Shown here in pieces: positions 34,802-43,702 of a stretch of 64,000 nucleotides of DNA. The stretch is taken from NCBI GenBank assembly GCA_023100825.1, contig CP095846.1, positions 2,852,001 to 2,916,000 of the forward strand, in the 5' to 3' direction. The DNA is from Nocardioidaceae bacterium SCSIO 66511 (GTDB lineage Bacteria; Actinomycetota; Actinomycetes; Propionibacteriales; Nocardioidaceae). The translations under genes were made by a program, and so were the position numbers. The notes below the pieces were generated by a model. It ran no database searches and was not told the DNA's origin. It worked only from the letters and a program-made list of their open reading frames with translations. Positions within the stretch are counted from its first letter, which is position 1, and every line of letters starts with the position of its first letter.

Positions 34802-35449
34802 TCAGCCTTCGCTCGGCGAGGCTGCCCCGGACTTTGCCATCGCGACGACCAACAGCCACAGCGACGGCAGGTAGGCCGGGATCCGTTCGAGTCCGCCAAG
34901 TCCGATCCCGACATCAACCCGGGCCAGGAAGAGCACCGTGCACGTCAGCCCCGCGATGCCCGCTGCGATTGTCGCGATCCGCAAGGGGCCGGCCGCTGTA
35001 CCGCGTGACAGGCCAAGGACCAGCAACCCGACGTTGCCAGCGAAGAAGATGAAAAGCGCCCCGAGGACATGCATGTTCTCGTTTACGTCGGCTGGATAGA
35101 CGCCAGCCAACACGTACCCGATCCCCGAGGAGGCGATCAATGCCGTCGGGGTACGCAACAATCCGAGTGCCCGGCCGAGGATCAGCGTTCCGACCACGAT
35201 ACCGACGCCGAAGACGACGAACGACACGTTCATCAGGTCGTGCCACGGCGAGCACACGTAGCGGTCGTCAGGCCCCCACGACCCGCTGGTCACATTGCCC
35301 AGATCGCTGACGTTGTTCGTTGCCCAACTGTACGGGGTGTCCCATCTACTCTCCACGAGAAGCTGGACGACGAGGAACTGTACGAGGCTGGCGGCGATGA
35401 CAATCGATCCCGCGGCGTACCTCGTCGAATGCGAAAGAGTCGTAGGCAT
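34802..35449 (-). CDS. DUF998 membrane protein
   Basis: A 215-residue polytopic protein with about six hydrophobic segments. It starts with AAGSIVIAASLVQFLVVQLLVES and then the DUF998-type motif YSWATNNVSDLGN. A short extracytoplasmic loop (WGPDDRYVCSPWHDLMN) and GVYPADVNENMHVLGALFIFFAGN follow. The family is uncharacterised; some members are linked to membrane stress or lipid metabolism. The AT-richer codons in parts suggest it is less tightly conserved than glnA next door. It is a single-gene unit. Confidence 0.82.
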   Translation of the reverse strand: MPTTLSHSTRYAAGSIVIAASLVQFLVVQLLVESRWDTPYSWATNNVSDLGNVTSGSWGPDDRYVCSPWHDLMNVSFVVFGVGIVVGTLILGRALGLLRTPTALIASSGIGYVLAGVYPADVNENMHVLGALFIFFAGNVGLLVLGLSRGTAAGPLRIATIAAGIAGLTCTVLFLARVDVGIGLGGLERIPAYLPSLWLLVVAMAKSGAASPSEG

Positions 35450-35578
35450 GGACCTACTCTGCTGATGTTCAAGGTTCGGATACGTCGGGCCACGGAACCA
35501 ACTAGTCGCGCCTCCGATCAGCCCCTGGTATGACCGCCTGCCATCAGCCCGAGCGTGGACCTATACGGACTCCCGTAC

Positions 35579-37042
35579 CTATCGGATTCCTGGAGACCCG
35601 TCGAGCGTTGCGCGCAGCGTCGGCTTGTCGATCTTCCCGACCGGGTTCTTGGGGAGTTCGTCGACGCGGTCGATGCGTACGGGGAGCTTGTACGCGCTCA
35701 GGTGCTCGCGACAATGTGCGAGTAGTCCGTCTGCATCGACGTCAGCGCCGGGGCGCAACGACACGAATGCCGTCGGCACCTCCCCGAGGGTGTCGTCGGG
35801 CTGCCCGACGACGGCGGCCTCGAGCACCTCGGGGTGTCGGTAGAGCACCGACTCGATCTCCTTGGGGTAGATGTTCTCTCCGCCTCGGATGATCAGATCT
35901 TTCACCCGGTCGACGAGCACGAGGTATCCGTCTTCGTCGAATCGCCCGACGTCACCCGTACGCAGCCAGCCGTCGACGATCGTACGAGCGGTCTCGTCGG
36001 GCTGGTGGAGGTAACCGGCCATCACCGTTGGCCCCGCGATGACGACTTCGCCGACCTCGCCGGCGGGCAGCGTGGTCCCCTCGGGGTCGATGACACCCAC
36101 CTGCTGACCGGGCAGCGGTAGCCCGACCGTGCCCGGCTTACGTACTCCGTCGAGCGGGTTGATCGTCGACGCGCACGTCGTCTCAGAAAGCCCGTACCCC
36201 TCGACGATCGTCAGGCCGAAACGTTCTTCGAAGGAGGAGATGAGCTGGGCCGGCATCGGCGCGGCACCGCACACGGCGAAGCGCAGAGACGACGTGTCGG
36301 GCCGCACCTCGTCCGGGAGCGCGCTGAGCATGGCGTAGATGGCGGGAACCGCAGAGAAGTACGTCGGCCGAAGTCGCTCGACGTCGGAGAAGAAGCGTTC
36401 GCGGGAGAACTTGCCCGTGATCGACACGCGCCCGCCGGCCCGTAACGGGGTCAGCGTGCCGAGCACGATGCCGTTGGCGTGGAAGAGCGGCAGGATGAGC
36501 AGGCTGTGGTCGTCGGCGGTGATGCCCAGCCACTCGATGAACGACTCGGTCATGGCGTCGAGGTTGCCGTGGGTGAGCATGACACCCTTCGGCTGACCGG
36601 TCGTACCGCTCGTGTAGATCAGCATCGCCAGGTCGTCGGCCGACAGCTCAGCGACCGCCGGTCTGCTCGGCGACGTCAGGTCGCCGACGCCGATGGTGGT
36701 CACGTCGGCAACGGAGCTCGTACCGTCGGCCGTGACGAGGAGCACCGACCGCGCGTCGTGAACCTGATGCGCCGCCTCGGCCCCGGTGAGCACCGGATTG
36801 AGTGGGTTGACCGTCGCGCCGATCCGCCACGCGGCGAACAGCACGACGACGAGCTCAACCCGGTTGTCCAGCTGGACCGCGACGACATCACGCGGGCCGA
36901 CGCCGTGGTCGACCAACGCCCCGGCCGCCGCGCTGACGCGGGCGGCGAACTCACCGTTGCTCAGGCTCGCCAGGTCATCGGCGAGCGCCGGAGCGTCGGG
37001 GTCGTCCGCGACCCGGTCGTTGGGGAGGTTGGCGAAGTGCAT
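35579..37042 (-). CDS. Long-chain/aryl acyl-CoA synthetase (AMP-forming, class I adenylate-forming)
   Basis: A 487-residue enzyme that activates a carboxylic acid to its CoA ester. The P-loop-like motif is LIYTSGTTGQPKGVMLTH; further motifs are VEGYGLSETT, GWLRTGDVGRFDEDGYL, DRVKDLIIRGGENIYPKEIE and the catalytic Lys in KNPVGKIDKPTLR. The start MHFANLPNDRVADDPDAPAL follows the preceding gene's stop by 23 bp. It forms the third gene of an operon with a saccharopine-dehydrogenase-like reductase and an SDR, pointing to degradation of a carboxylic acid such as a fatty, cyclic or aromatic acid. Confidence 0.92.
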   Translation of the reverse strand: MHFANLPNDRVADDPDAPALADDLASLSNGEFAARVSAAAGALVDHGVGPRDVVAVQLDNRVELVVVLFAAWRIGATVNPLNPVLTGAEAAHQVHDARSVLLVTADGTSSVADVTTIGVGDLTSPSRPAVAELSADDLAMLIYTSGTTGQPKGVMLTHGNLDAMTESFIEWLGITADDHSLLILPLFHANGIVLGTLTPLRAGGRVSITGKFSRERFFSDVERLRPTYFSAVPAIYAMLSALPDEVRPDTSSLRFAVCGAAPMPAQLISSFEERFGLTIVEGYGLSETTCASTINPLDGVRKPGTVGLPLPGQQVGVIDPEGTTLPAGEVGEVVIAGPTVMAGYLHQPDETARTIVDGWLRTGDVGRFDEDGYLVLVDRVKDLIIRGGENIYPKEIESVLYRHPEVLEAAVVGQPDDTLGEVPTAFVSLRPGADVDADGLLAHCREHLSAYKLPVRIDRVDELPKNPVGKIDKPTLRATLDGSPGIR

Positions 37043-37065
37043 GATGTCGTTCCCGTATGTCTCGA

Positions 37066-38190
37066 TCAGTCGACCGTCACGACCGGGGCCTGTACGAGAC
37101 CGAGGCCGTGTAGCTGGCCGAGCAGCTCTCGGTGTCCGAACGCCTGGCAGCCCGACGCGAAGCCGACCTTCTTCGGCGGCTGCTGGAGCAGCGAGTACGC
37201 CGCGTACGCCTGCAGCATGCCGGTCTGCTTGTAGTTCTCCTTGCCGTGGATGACGACATGCGAGCGCCCCAATGGACCCGACGCGTGGACGGAGTCCATG
37301 GACTTGTTGACGCGCGGGTTCTCCCGTGGCGGCATCTCGCTCATGACTTGTGAGGCCGTTTCTGCGAGCGCAGCGTACTTCTGCTCGACGCCCATGCCTT
37401 CGGTCGCTTGGATGGCGCCGGACACGATCTGCGGAACCGCGAGCATGAGTCCGCGGTTGAACACCCCGCCGAGCGCTCGCACGTTGGCGACCCGCGGGTC
37501 CTTGCGGTACCAGACCGGATGCGAGGTGCCGCCCCACGGCAGCGCCAGCGCGACTTCGTGCTGACCCGGGATGTTGAGGTGATAGTGCCCGGCCTCCGGG
37601 TCGAACGGCACGTACGCGTTCTGCTCGAGGTAGTGCGCATCGGATAGCGCAGCGTTGAACAGGATGGTCTGAGTCGAGGCGATCGTCGGACTCCCGCCCC
37701 AGAAAACCGCGATGTCGAGGGTGTCGAGGCCGGGCTTCTCCAGGGCGATCTCGGCAGCAATCTCGCCGATCGTGTACATCTGCGCCAACCCGGGAGACAG
37801 CAGGAGTCCGGCCGCGGCGAAGTCGGCGCCGTACTTCTCGTCGCACGACATGACCCAGTCCTGCTCACCGGTCGTGTCCGCGTAATGCGCACCGGCGGCC
37901 AACGACGCCTCGACCACCTCAGGTCCGAAACGGCTGAAGGGGCCGACGGTGTTGAGCACAACCGACGCGCCGGAGAACAGCTTCGTCAGCGCACCGACCT
38001 CGTGTTTGGCTTGAACGATCTCGTAGTCGGCGGTCTCGATGCCCGGCACGTGTGCGGCCATCGATCGAGTGAGCTTGTCCTCGTCGCGGCCGGCGGCGAG
38101 GAAGGGTACGCCGTACTCGCGGAGGTACTCGCAGATGAGTCGGCCGGTGTATCCGGATGCGCCGTAGACGACGACGGGCTTGTTGCTCAT
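37066..38190 (-). CDS. Saccharopine dehydrogenase-like NAD(P)-binding protein
   Basis: A 374-residue protein with an N-terminal Rossmann site VVVYGASGYTGRLICEYL and the family segment VVLNTVGPFSRFGPEVVEASLAAGAHYADTTGEQDWV. These match the DUF/saccharopine dehydrogenase-like reductases related to mycobacterial trans-acting enoyl reductases. It is unlikely to act in lysine metabolism. AAGGAG precedes the ATG. It sits between the SDR and acyl-CoA synthetase genes in one operon and probably reduces or oxidises an acyl-CoA or ketone intermediate. Confidence 0.87.
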   Translation of the reverse strand: MSNKPVVVYGASGYTGRLICEYLREYGVPFLAAGRDEDKLTRSMAAHVPGIETADYEIVQAKHEVGALTKLFSGASVVLNTVGPFSRFGPEVVEASLAAGAHYADTTGEQDWVMSCDEKYGADFAAAGLLLSPGLAQMYTIGEIAAEIALEKPGLDTLDIAVFWGGSPTIASTQTILFNAALSDAHYLEQNAYVPFDPEAGHYHLNIPGQHEVALALPWGGTSHPVWYRKDPRVANVRALGGVFNRGLMLAVPQIVSGAIQATEGMGVEQKYAALAETASQVMSEMPPRENPRVNKSMDSVHASGPLGRSHVVIHGKENYKQTGMLQAYAAYSLLQQPPKKVGFASGCQAFGHRELLGQLHGLGLVQAPVVTVD

Positions 38191-38239
38191 GTTGAGCTCC
38201 TTGTTGTTCGGGGGTGCGGAGATGACTGAGCTCGGTGAG

Positions 38240-39043
38240 TCACATGCCCATGCCGCCGTCGACGGAGAGCGCGACGCCGTTGACGAACGCGGAGTCCTCC
38301 GACGCAAGGAAGGCCACCCCGTCGGCGATGTCCTGCTCGGTCGCGAGCCGGCCTGATGGGGTCAGCCCGACCACGGCCGCGACGGCTTCATCGGGCGAGC
38401 CGAAGAGCCCGAGCTCGGCGGTGTCTTGAGCAAGTTGCGCACCCATCGCATTGGGTACGAGCCCCGGGCAGACGGTGTTGACCCGTACGCCGTAGCCGAG
38501 CCGTCCGGATTCGGCGGCAGCGACCCGCGAAAGCCGGTCGACAGCCGATTTGGAGGCGGAGTACGCCGCGATGCCAGGAAATGCGATGGTCGCCGCAACC
38601 GAGGCGACGTTGACGATCGCTCCCCCGGCACCGGCTGGACCTTCTGGCCGCATCGCGCGGAACCCGTGCTTGATGCCGAGCATTGTTCCGACGACGTTGA
38701 CATTCATGATCTTGCGGACGTTCTCGGGATCGAGATCGACGAACAACTCGGTGATCTCGATACCCGCGTTGTTGACGACGACGTCGAGGCCGCCGAGTGC
38801 GGCGATTGCGTCCGGCATCGCCGCCTCCCATGACGCATCGTCGGTGACGTCGAGCTCGACGTACGCGGCTTTGCGACCTTGATCGGTCAAAGAACGTGCG
38901 CTGGCGGCGCCGGCGTCGGCATCGATGTCGCCGAGCACAACGGTGGCTCCCCGTGCAGCCACCGTTTCGGCCATCTTGAGCCCGAGTCCGCGGGCGCCAC
39001 CAGAGATGAGGACCTTCCGGCCGCTCAGATCGCACGTTGCCAT
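38240..39043 (-). CDS. Short-chain dehydrogenase/reductase
   Basis: A 267-residue classical SDR. It shows the cofactor site VLISGGARGLGLKMAE, NNAG (VVNNAGIEITELF), the catalytic Ser region VASVAATIAFPGIA with YSASK (Tyr and Lys), and the C-terminal block FVNGVALSVDGGMGM. An acidic residue after the second strand (LGDIDAD) favours NAD(H). It resembles hydroxysteroid/3-hydroxyacyl-type dehydrogenases. It is the first gene of a TetR-linked three-gene operon, divergent from the regulator. Confidence 0.93.
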   Translation of the reverse strand: MATCDLSGRKVLISGGARGLGLKMAETVAARGATVVLGDIDADAGAASARSLTDQGRKAAYVELDVTDDASWEAAMPDAIAALGGLDVVVNNAGIEITELFVDLDPENVRKIMNVNVVGTMLGIKHGFRAMRPEGPAGAGGAIVNVASVAATIAFPGIAAYSASKSAVDRLSRVAAAESGRLGYGVRVNTVCPGLVPNAMGAQLAQDTAELGLFGSPDEAVAAVVGLTPSGRLATEQDIADGVAFLASEDSAFVNGVALSVDGGMGM

Positions 39044-39097
39044 TTCGCACTTCCCATCTGCCGTGAAATATGACCAGAGTCACAGCAGACCAGAATT

Positions 39098-39135
39098 TTG
39101 GACAGTTGACAAGAGAAAACTTGACGATCGTCCAA
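39098..39135. promoter_or_regulatory. Candidate TetR operator/promoter region
   Basis: An imperfect inverted repeat, TTGGACAGTTGACAAG and CTTGACGATCGTCCAA, around a 6-base spacer; 12 of 16 positions pair. It lies in the AT-richer gap between the SDR operon and the tetR gene, and it includes a TTGACA-like element. Confidence 0.5.
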
Positions 39136-39213
39136 TCGATTGGCGAGCATCTGAAGCAACGGGCGCTCGATCGGCGAATACACTCTCGACTAGCAGACGA
39201 AGGGGTTCCGGCA

Positions 39214-39831
39214 GTGGTCACGTACAGCGAGCGGGTCGAGAAGGCCGCCACCGACAAGTTCGGTGCACGCCGCGACCAGCTCGCCGAGTCTGCGCTCAAG
39301 ACACTCGCCGAGCGTGGCTACGCCAACACCGGTCTGCGCGACATCGCCGAGAACTCCGACTTCTCCCACGGAGTCCTGCACTACTACTTTCGCGACAAGA
39401 ACGACCTCATCCAGCACTGCGTACGCCAGTACAAGACCGACTGCGCGACCCACTACGACGAGATCGTCGAGACCTCGCAGACAGCCGACGAGCTGATGAG
39501 TCGTTTCTGTCCGGCCTTGGCCGGAACCCTCCGCGACGACGCCTCGATGCACCGCCTCTGGTACGACCTGCGCAACCAGAGCATGTTCGACGCAGAGCTC
39601 ACACCCGTCATCCAGGAGATCGATCACCTGCTGGAGCAGATGATCTGGCGGATCGTCACCCGCTACGCCGAGCTCGCGGAGTCAGAGGTCTCCGTACACC
39701 CCGCGCTCGCGTACGCGATGTATGACGGGATGTTCGAGCAGTCGCTCGTGGCCTTTCTGGCAGGCGATCTGGCGGCCCTTGACGCCGTCGAGCAGCACAG
39801 CAGGCGGCTGCTGCAACTGCTAGTGCCCTGA
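39214..39831 (+). CDS. TetR-family transcriptional regulator
   Basis: A 205-residue regulator. The N-terminal helix-turn-helix is LAESALKTLAERGYANTGLRDIAENSDFSHGVLHYYFRDKNDLIQHCV. The C-terminal all-helical part is the ligand/dimer domain. A GTG with AGGGG 8 bases upstream is preferred; the open frame extends 48 codons upstream through the putative operator and is unlikely to be translated. It is divergent from the SDR/reductase/acyl-CoA synthetase operon, which it probably represses. Confidence 0.85.
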   Translation: MVTYSERVEKAATDKFGARRDQLAESALKTLAERGYANTGLRDIAENSDFSHGVLHYYFRDKNDLIQHCVRQYKTDCATHYDEIVETSQTADELMSRFCPALAGTLRDDASMHRLWYDLRNQSMFDAELTPVIQEIDHLLEQMIWRIVTRYAELAESEVSVHPALAYAMYDGMFEQSLVAFLAGDLAALDAVEQHSRRLLQLLVP

Positions 39832-40163
39832 GCGACAGTGCGCGGGGCGCCGGTCGCGGGCTGGATCTCACCGTGAGCCTGTTTACAAATTAGGTTCTTG
39901 ATGGAACACAAATTGTCATTGCGAGCTGATCTCATCAGCGTCAGCGAAACGGCGCCGCAACTTCGATGGCAATCTCCATGCCAGTGCCCGTCAACACAAC
40001 AAGCGGACATCTGACGGGCCCTGTCGCACCTAGGCTTGATCTTCGTCGCCGCAGTTCTGAGGTCCAACAGCACGGACGACACTCCAAGTGCCTGTCTCCG
40101 GGTTCCTAGCCGATGACCACGGTCTGCGACGGCGCCCGACACGCAACGCAGAACGCGATTGCA
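39832..40163. other. Intergenic region, no gene recognised
   Basis: This 332-bp stretch after tetR contains visibly more A+T than its surroundings (for example GTTTACAAATTAGG). No supported open frame, tRNA or clear terminator was seen. It forms the left edge of the lower-GC island that holds the helicase and MazG-like genes. Confidence 0.5.
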
Positions 40164-41888
40164 TCAGCGAAAGAACTGCTTGAGGTACGCCCGCAACGGC
40201 GGGTCGCACACGTAGATGTACGTGCCAAGCATTCCGCGGGTGAGAAGAACGGCGTAGATGTTTCGGACGAAGGTCAGCACGTCGTCGTCGCTGTACGTCA
40301 GGTTGCGTTTTCGGTTGTTCTCCATCCCCTTCGTGTCGAAGTACTCGCTCCGATCAAAGCGGAGTCGCCGAGTGATGGGGTCGAAACGCAGATCGTTGCC
40401 GACTATGACTCCCGCATAGTTGAGGTCGTACCCCTGAATCGTATGGATGGATCCGACTTCGTCGGGCGCATTCGGTGAGTTCACCCAATCGACCTCGGCG
40501 GAGTTCCATCGCAACTGGACACCGTCAAACTCAAGGTCGTATGCCGTTTTGTCGATACGGCTCCGCCAAGGCCATGCGTACCCGGCGACCAGGCGGGCAA
40601 GCCCGACCTCGTCGTCCCGCTGACGTATTGCGGCACGCATCGCGCCAAGATCCTCGAAATGGCGCAGGTCGTAACCGTCAAACTGACGCGGTACGGGTGG
40701 GTTCGGCGACAGGACGCTCCGCACGTAGGACACGTAGTCGCTTCCGGCGCCGACGCGCATCTGCGAGGTGAGTGGATACCGCCGGTCCTGTAGTTCAGCG
40801 TCACGTGTGAGCGTCTCGATCGCCCGGAGAGGAAGGTCGGCAGGGCGTACAGCCTGTGCAGCATCGACAAGGAAGAGTTGATGGGTGCTCTGCTGCTCGA
40901 CCCAGTCGAGTTGGGTCAACTCCGGATCGTCAGTCCCAAACAGAGCTCGATTGATATCGCCGAACTGTCGATTCCTGATTCCGGACGACTGATTTGCTCG
41001 CTGCTTGAGTCGATGCGTCTCGTCGACGATGAGCAGATCGAATCCTTCTTTGCTCGCTCCGACCTGGAACGGGGTGAGGACCATGTTTGCGTCCAGCCCT
41101 GGGGTCTGTTTGAACACCCGTTTGATCGACGTCCGCAGTGACTGCTGCGGTACGACGAGGCCGAAGCGAAATCCCTCGACCAGATCTCGATATCCTTCCA
41201 GGAAGAACTCCGACAGCGGTGAGTCACCCGCGATCTCGTCGACCGGCGGGCGCACGTTGGCTGCCACGATGTCCGAGAGCAGCTTCATGAGATAGATCGC
41301 GACTACCGTCTTGCCTGTGCCGGGCTCGCCCTGTATAACGATCCGGCTCGACGAACCCGTGCGCAGGTCCTCGAACAGACCATCCAGGATGTCTTCGACC
41401 GCCGTCGCTTGGTCCGGTGTGAGTGCCTTGAACGGAGATAGCTTGAAGAGGTCGTCATTGACGATGTCGCGCCTCGACCGAGTGAATACGTCGCTCCCGC
41501 GCAGTGCTTCGAAGATCTCCTCGAACGTTTCGCGATAGGCATCGCGCCCGTAATAGTCGGCGTCGGTGATGCCCTCGTTTCCGTTCAGCACCTGGTAACG
41601 CCCGTCGCCCGAGAGGAGACGGATCAGGTACGACTCGAGGTCGAGGCAGACTGACTTATTGAACGTCCTATCGAGAACCACCATCGTACGATCCAGTGCA
41701 GCTTTGGATGGCGACTCGAGGTGTTGGCGCAACCGCGCAACGACGTTGAGGGACTCGCCGACGTAGACCTTCTCCTCACCATCGAGGATGTAGACGACCG
41801 GCCAGTTCGCATACCTGCGGTCCTGCTCCGGAAGACGCACGATCAGCTCGCGTGCGAACTCGAATCTCTCGACTCTAAAGGTCGTCAT
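40164..41888 (-). CDS. GIY-YIG nuclease fused to DUF2075 (Schlafen-like) helicase
   Basis: A 574-residue two-domain protein. Residues about 28-105 form a GIY-YIG nuclease: VVYIL...VYVGES (31-46), candidate catalytic Arg52/Arg54, Glu85 (CLDLESYL) and Asn (VLNGNEG). From about residue 155 there is a superfamily-1 type helicase/ATPase of the DUF2075 family: TPDQATAVEDIL, Walker A GEPGTGKT (187-194), DETH box LLIVDETHRLK (289-292), sensor LVDAAQAVRP, and a C-terminal SIHTIQGYDLNYAGVIVG motif with LLTRGMLGTYIYV. All core motifs look intact. The ATG overlaps the upstream MazG-like gene by 14 bp. Base composition is lower in GC than its neighbours, suggesting transfer. A nucleic-acid-targeting defence or repair role is inferred. 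Confidence 0.88.
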   Translation of the reverse strand: MTTFRVERFEFARELIVRLPEQDRRYANWPVVYILDGEEKVYVGESLNVVARLRQHLESPSKAALDRTMVVLDRTFNKSVCLDLESYLIRLLSGDGRYQVLNGNEGITDADYYGRDAYRETFEEIFEALRGSDVFTRSRRDIVNDDLFKLSPFKALTPDQATAVEDILDGLFEDLRTGSSSRIVIQGEPGTGKTVVAIYLMKLLSDIVAANVRPPVDEIAGDSPLSEFFLEGYRDLVEGFRFGLVVPQQSLRTSIKRVFKQTPGLDANMVLTPFQVGASKEGFDLLIVDETHRLKQRANQSSGIRNRQFGDINRALFGTDDPELTQLDWVEQQSTHQLFLVDAAQAVRPADLPLRAIETLTRDAELQDRRYPLTSQMRVGAGSDYVSYVRSVLSPNPPVPRQFDGYDLRHFEDLGAMRAAIRQRDDEVGLARLVAGYAWPWRSRIDKTAYDLEFDGVQLRWNSAEVDWVNSPNAPDEVGSIHTIQGYDLNYAGVIVGNDLRFDPITRRLRFDRSEYFDTKGMENNRKRNLTYSDDDVLTFVRNIYAVLLTRGMLGTYIYVCDPPLRAYLKQFFR

Positions 41889-42201
41889 ACTTCGTGCTCC
41901 TGCCACGAGCCTTCTCGACCGGATACTTCTCTCGCGTCACAGCGAGCTTGTCGAGCACGATCTGGTCAGGGTCGACACCGAGGCGTGCGGCAAGTAGAAG
42001 ACAGTACGTAAGGACATCCGCCAGCTCGTCCACGACTCGAGCGCCGGGAGCGTCGTCGCTCCACTGGAAGCACTCCAAGAGTTCGCCGGCCTCAATGACG
42101 ATGCTCTTTGCGAGGTTCCCGGGCGTGTGGAACTGTGTCCACTCTCGTTCTGCGACAAAGGCCCGCAACTGCTGGTCAACCTCGTCCGCGTTCTTCCCCA
42201 C
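41875..42201 (-). CDS. MazG-like nucleotide pyrophosphohydrolase
   Basis: A 108-residue all-alpha NTP pyrophosphohydrolase of the MazG/RS21-C6 type. It has REWTQFHTPGNLAKSIVIEAGELLECFQW (metal-binding ExxE) and VVDELADVLTYCLLLAARLGVD (the second, ExxD motif). Such enzymes hydrolyse non-canonical or excess (d)NTPs to NMP and pyrophosphate. The GTG start has GGAGG 6 bases upstream and begins the conserved fold; an in-frame upstream ATG lacks support. Its stop overlaps the start of the GIY-YIG/DUF2075 gene, so the two are translationally coupled. Confidence 0.85.
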   Translation of the reverse strand: MGKNADEVDQQLRAFVAEREWTQFHTPGNLAKSIVIEAGELLECFQWSDDAPGARVVDELADVLTYCLLLAARLGVDPDQIVLDKLAVTREKYPVEKARGRSTKYDDL

Positions 42202-42504
42202 CGAAACGCCTCCGATCCGGAACTCGTTTCGGTCGTGTCTATCAGACACTTCCACACAGATCGCAAGCGTCACGCCGTCAGGACGCCGGCTTCATCACAC
42301 CTGCGGCGTCCGGCGTGTTCTCAGACACGCGATGTTTACAACCGAGCACGTCGCTGTGGCGGGCTTACGACCCGGGACCGTTGACCCAACGCGTCGCTCT
42401 GATGCGGCCGATTACGGTCACAAACGAACACACAAGTCTCAGACCGTTCGGCTGGGCGAGCGGATCTGCACGTCACCCACATCGCCGGAAACGACGAGAA
42501 GGTG
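42202..42504. other. Intergenic region upstream of the MazG-like gene
   Basis: This 303-bp gap separates the MazG-like start from the MFS stop. The promoter of the two-gene module must lie here. No open frame with coding character, no tRNA and no clear attachment site were seen. A 9-base word TGTTTACAA occurs here and near 39885, too short to call as island ends. Confidence 0.4.
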
Positions 42505-43686
42505 CTAGGACGCAGCGACCAGTTGTGGGGTCTTCGCTTTCCACGCGAGCGGGATGACGGTTGCGAGCAGGCCTATCGCCATCAGCACCAGCCACATGGC
42601 TGGGTAGCTGAAGTGTTCGACGACGAAGCCCGCTGCCGGCGGGCCGCACATGAAGCCCAGGAAGAGGCCGAGTGACACCCGACCCGTGGCGCGCCCGATC
42701 GAGTCCGCGGGGGTGGCGTTGAGGACGGCGACCATCACGAGCACGTTGGCGGCAAGGGCACTGAAGCCGAACAGCCCGGCGGCCGGCCACACGAGCCAGG
42801 TGCCGATGTGCTCGGTCAGCACGATGGCGACCAGTGCTAAGACCGTGATCACGGACAGCCAGCTCATGGGCGTACGAAGGTCGCTCACGTCCTGCACGCC
42901 CCTGCCCCACAGGAACCTCGCGATCACGCCGACACCGCCAAGCACGGCGACAACCAGCCCGGCATCGGAGGCGGAGAGGCCGAGCTTCACGTGGGCGTAC
43001 AGGGGTAGGTAGACGTTCGTCGCCTGAGCGACAGCACCCGCTGCGAAGGCGTACGCGAACAGCCAGGCGACAGCCAAAGTCGGTGGCCCAGAGCCGGAGG
43101 GCGCGACCACGCGGCGGCTATCAGAGCCACTCGTCGTTGGCACGGTCGCGAGAATCCCGACGATGGCAACGACACAGCACACGGCGAGCGCGTTGCGCCA
43201 TCCCCACCAAACCGCGAGCGGAGGCAGCAGGAGTCCCGCCATCAGCTGACTTGCCTGTACGCCGGACTGCTTGATGCCAAGGATCGACCCGCGTCGACGT
43301 ACGTCTACCCGTTCGAGCAGGTAGCGGTTGGTCGCCGGATTGGCCAGTGCCTGCGCGACGCCCGACAGTACGAGGGCCACCAACAACACCGTCAGTCCGG
43401 GAGTGATGGCTGCGCCCAGAGTCGCGACGCCGGAGACCGCAAAGGTCGCGACGAACAGGCCGCGCAGTCCGATCCGGTCGGCGAGCCAGCCGCCAGCCGT
43501 GGTCGCCAGGCTCGCCGCGGCGAATACGACCAACCAAAGCTGCCCGTACTGACCGACGGACAGCTCGAGGTCGTCGACGACCAGCGGACCGAGCGCCGCG
43601 AGTGCGTAGTGCGTCAAGGGGCCGACGCCCATGGCCATGGCCAGGTAGGCCGCGATGAACCAGGACGCCGGCTGCCTCGACTTCAC
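42505..43686 (-). CDS. MFS transporter
   Basis: A 393-residue major facilitator with 12 predicted helices. The loop 2-3 motif is GGWLADRIGLRGLFV, and LLERVDVRRRGSILGIKQSGVQASQLMAGLLLPPLAVWWGWRNAL is seen after helix 4. It is the last gene of the IclR-linked catabolic operon, starting 17 bases after the substrate-binding-protein stop. It may take up or expel the pathway substrate or a product; substrate unknown. Confidence 0.9.
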   Translation of the reverse strand: MKSRQPASWFIAAYLAMAMGVGPLTHYALAALGPLVVDDLELSVGQYGQLWLVVFAAASLATTAGGWLADRIGLRGLFVATFAVSGVATLGAAITPGLTVLLVALVLSGVAQALANPATNRYLLERVDVRRRGSILGIKQSGVQASQLMAGLLLPPLAVWWGWRNALAVCCVVAIVGILATVPTTSGSDSRRVVAPSGSGPPTLAVAWLFAYAFAAGAVAQATNVYLPLYAHVKLGLSASDAGLVVAVLGGVGVIARFLWGRGVQDVSDLRTPMSWLSVITVLALVAIVLTEHIGTWLVWPAAGLFGFSALAANVLVMVAVLNATPADSIGRATGRVSLGLFLGFMCGPPAAGFVVEHFSYPAMWLVLMAIGLLATVIPLAWKAKTPQLVAAS

Positions 43687-43702
43687 GACCGGTGTGGCCG
43701 GG

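Noticed and set aside
39832-42504. Attachment sites bounding the helicase/MazG island
   Set aside because: Only a 9-base shared word (TGTTTACAA) was found at the two sides; that is too short, and no integrase or tRNA gene is present.
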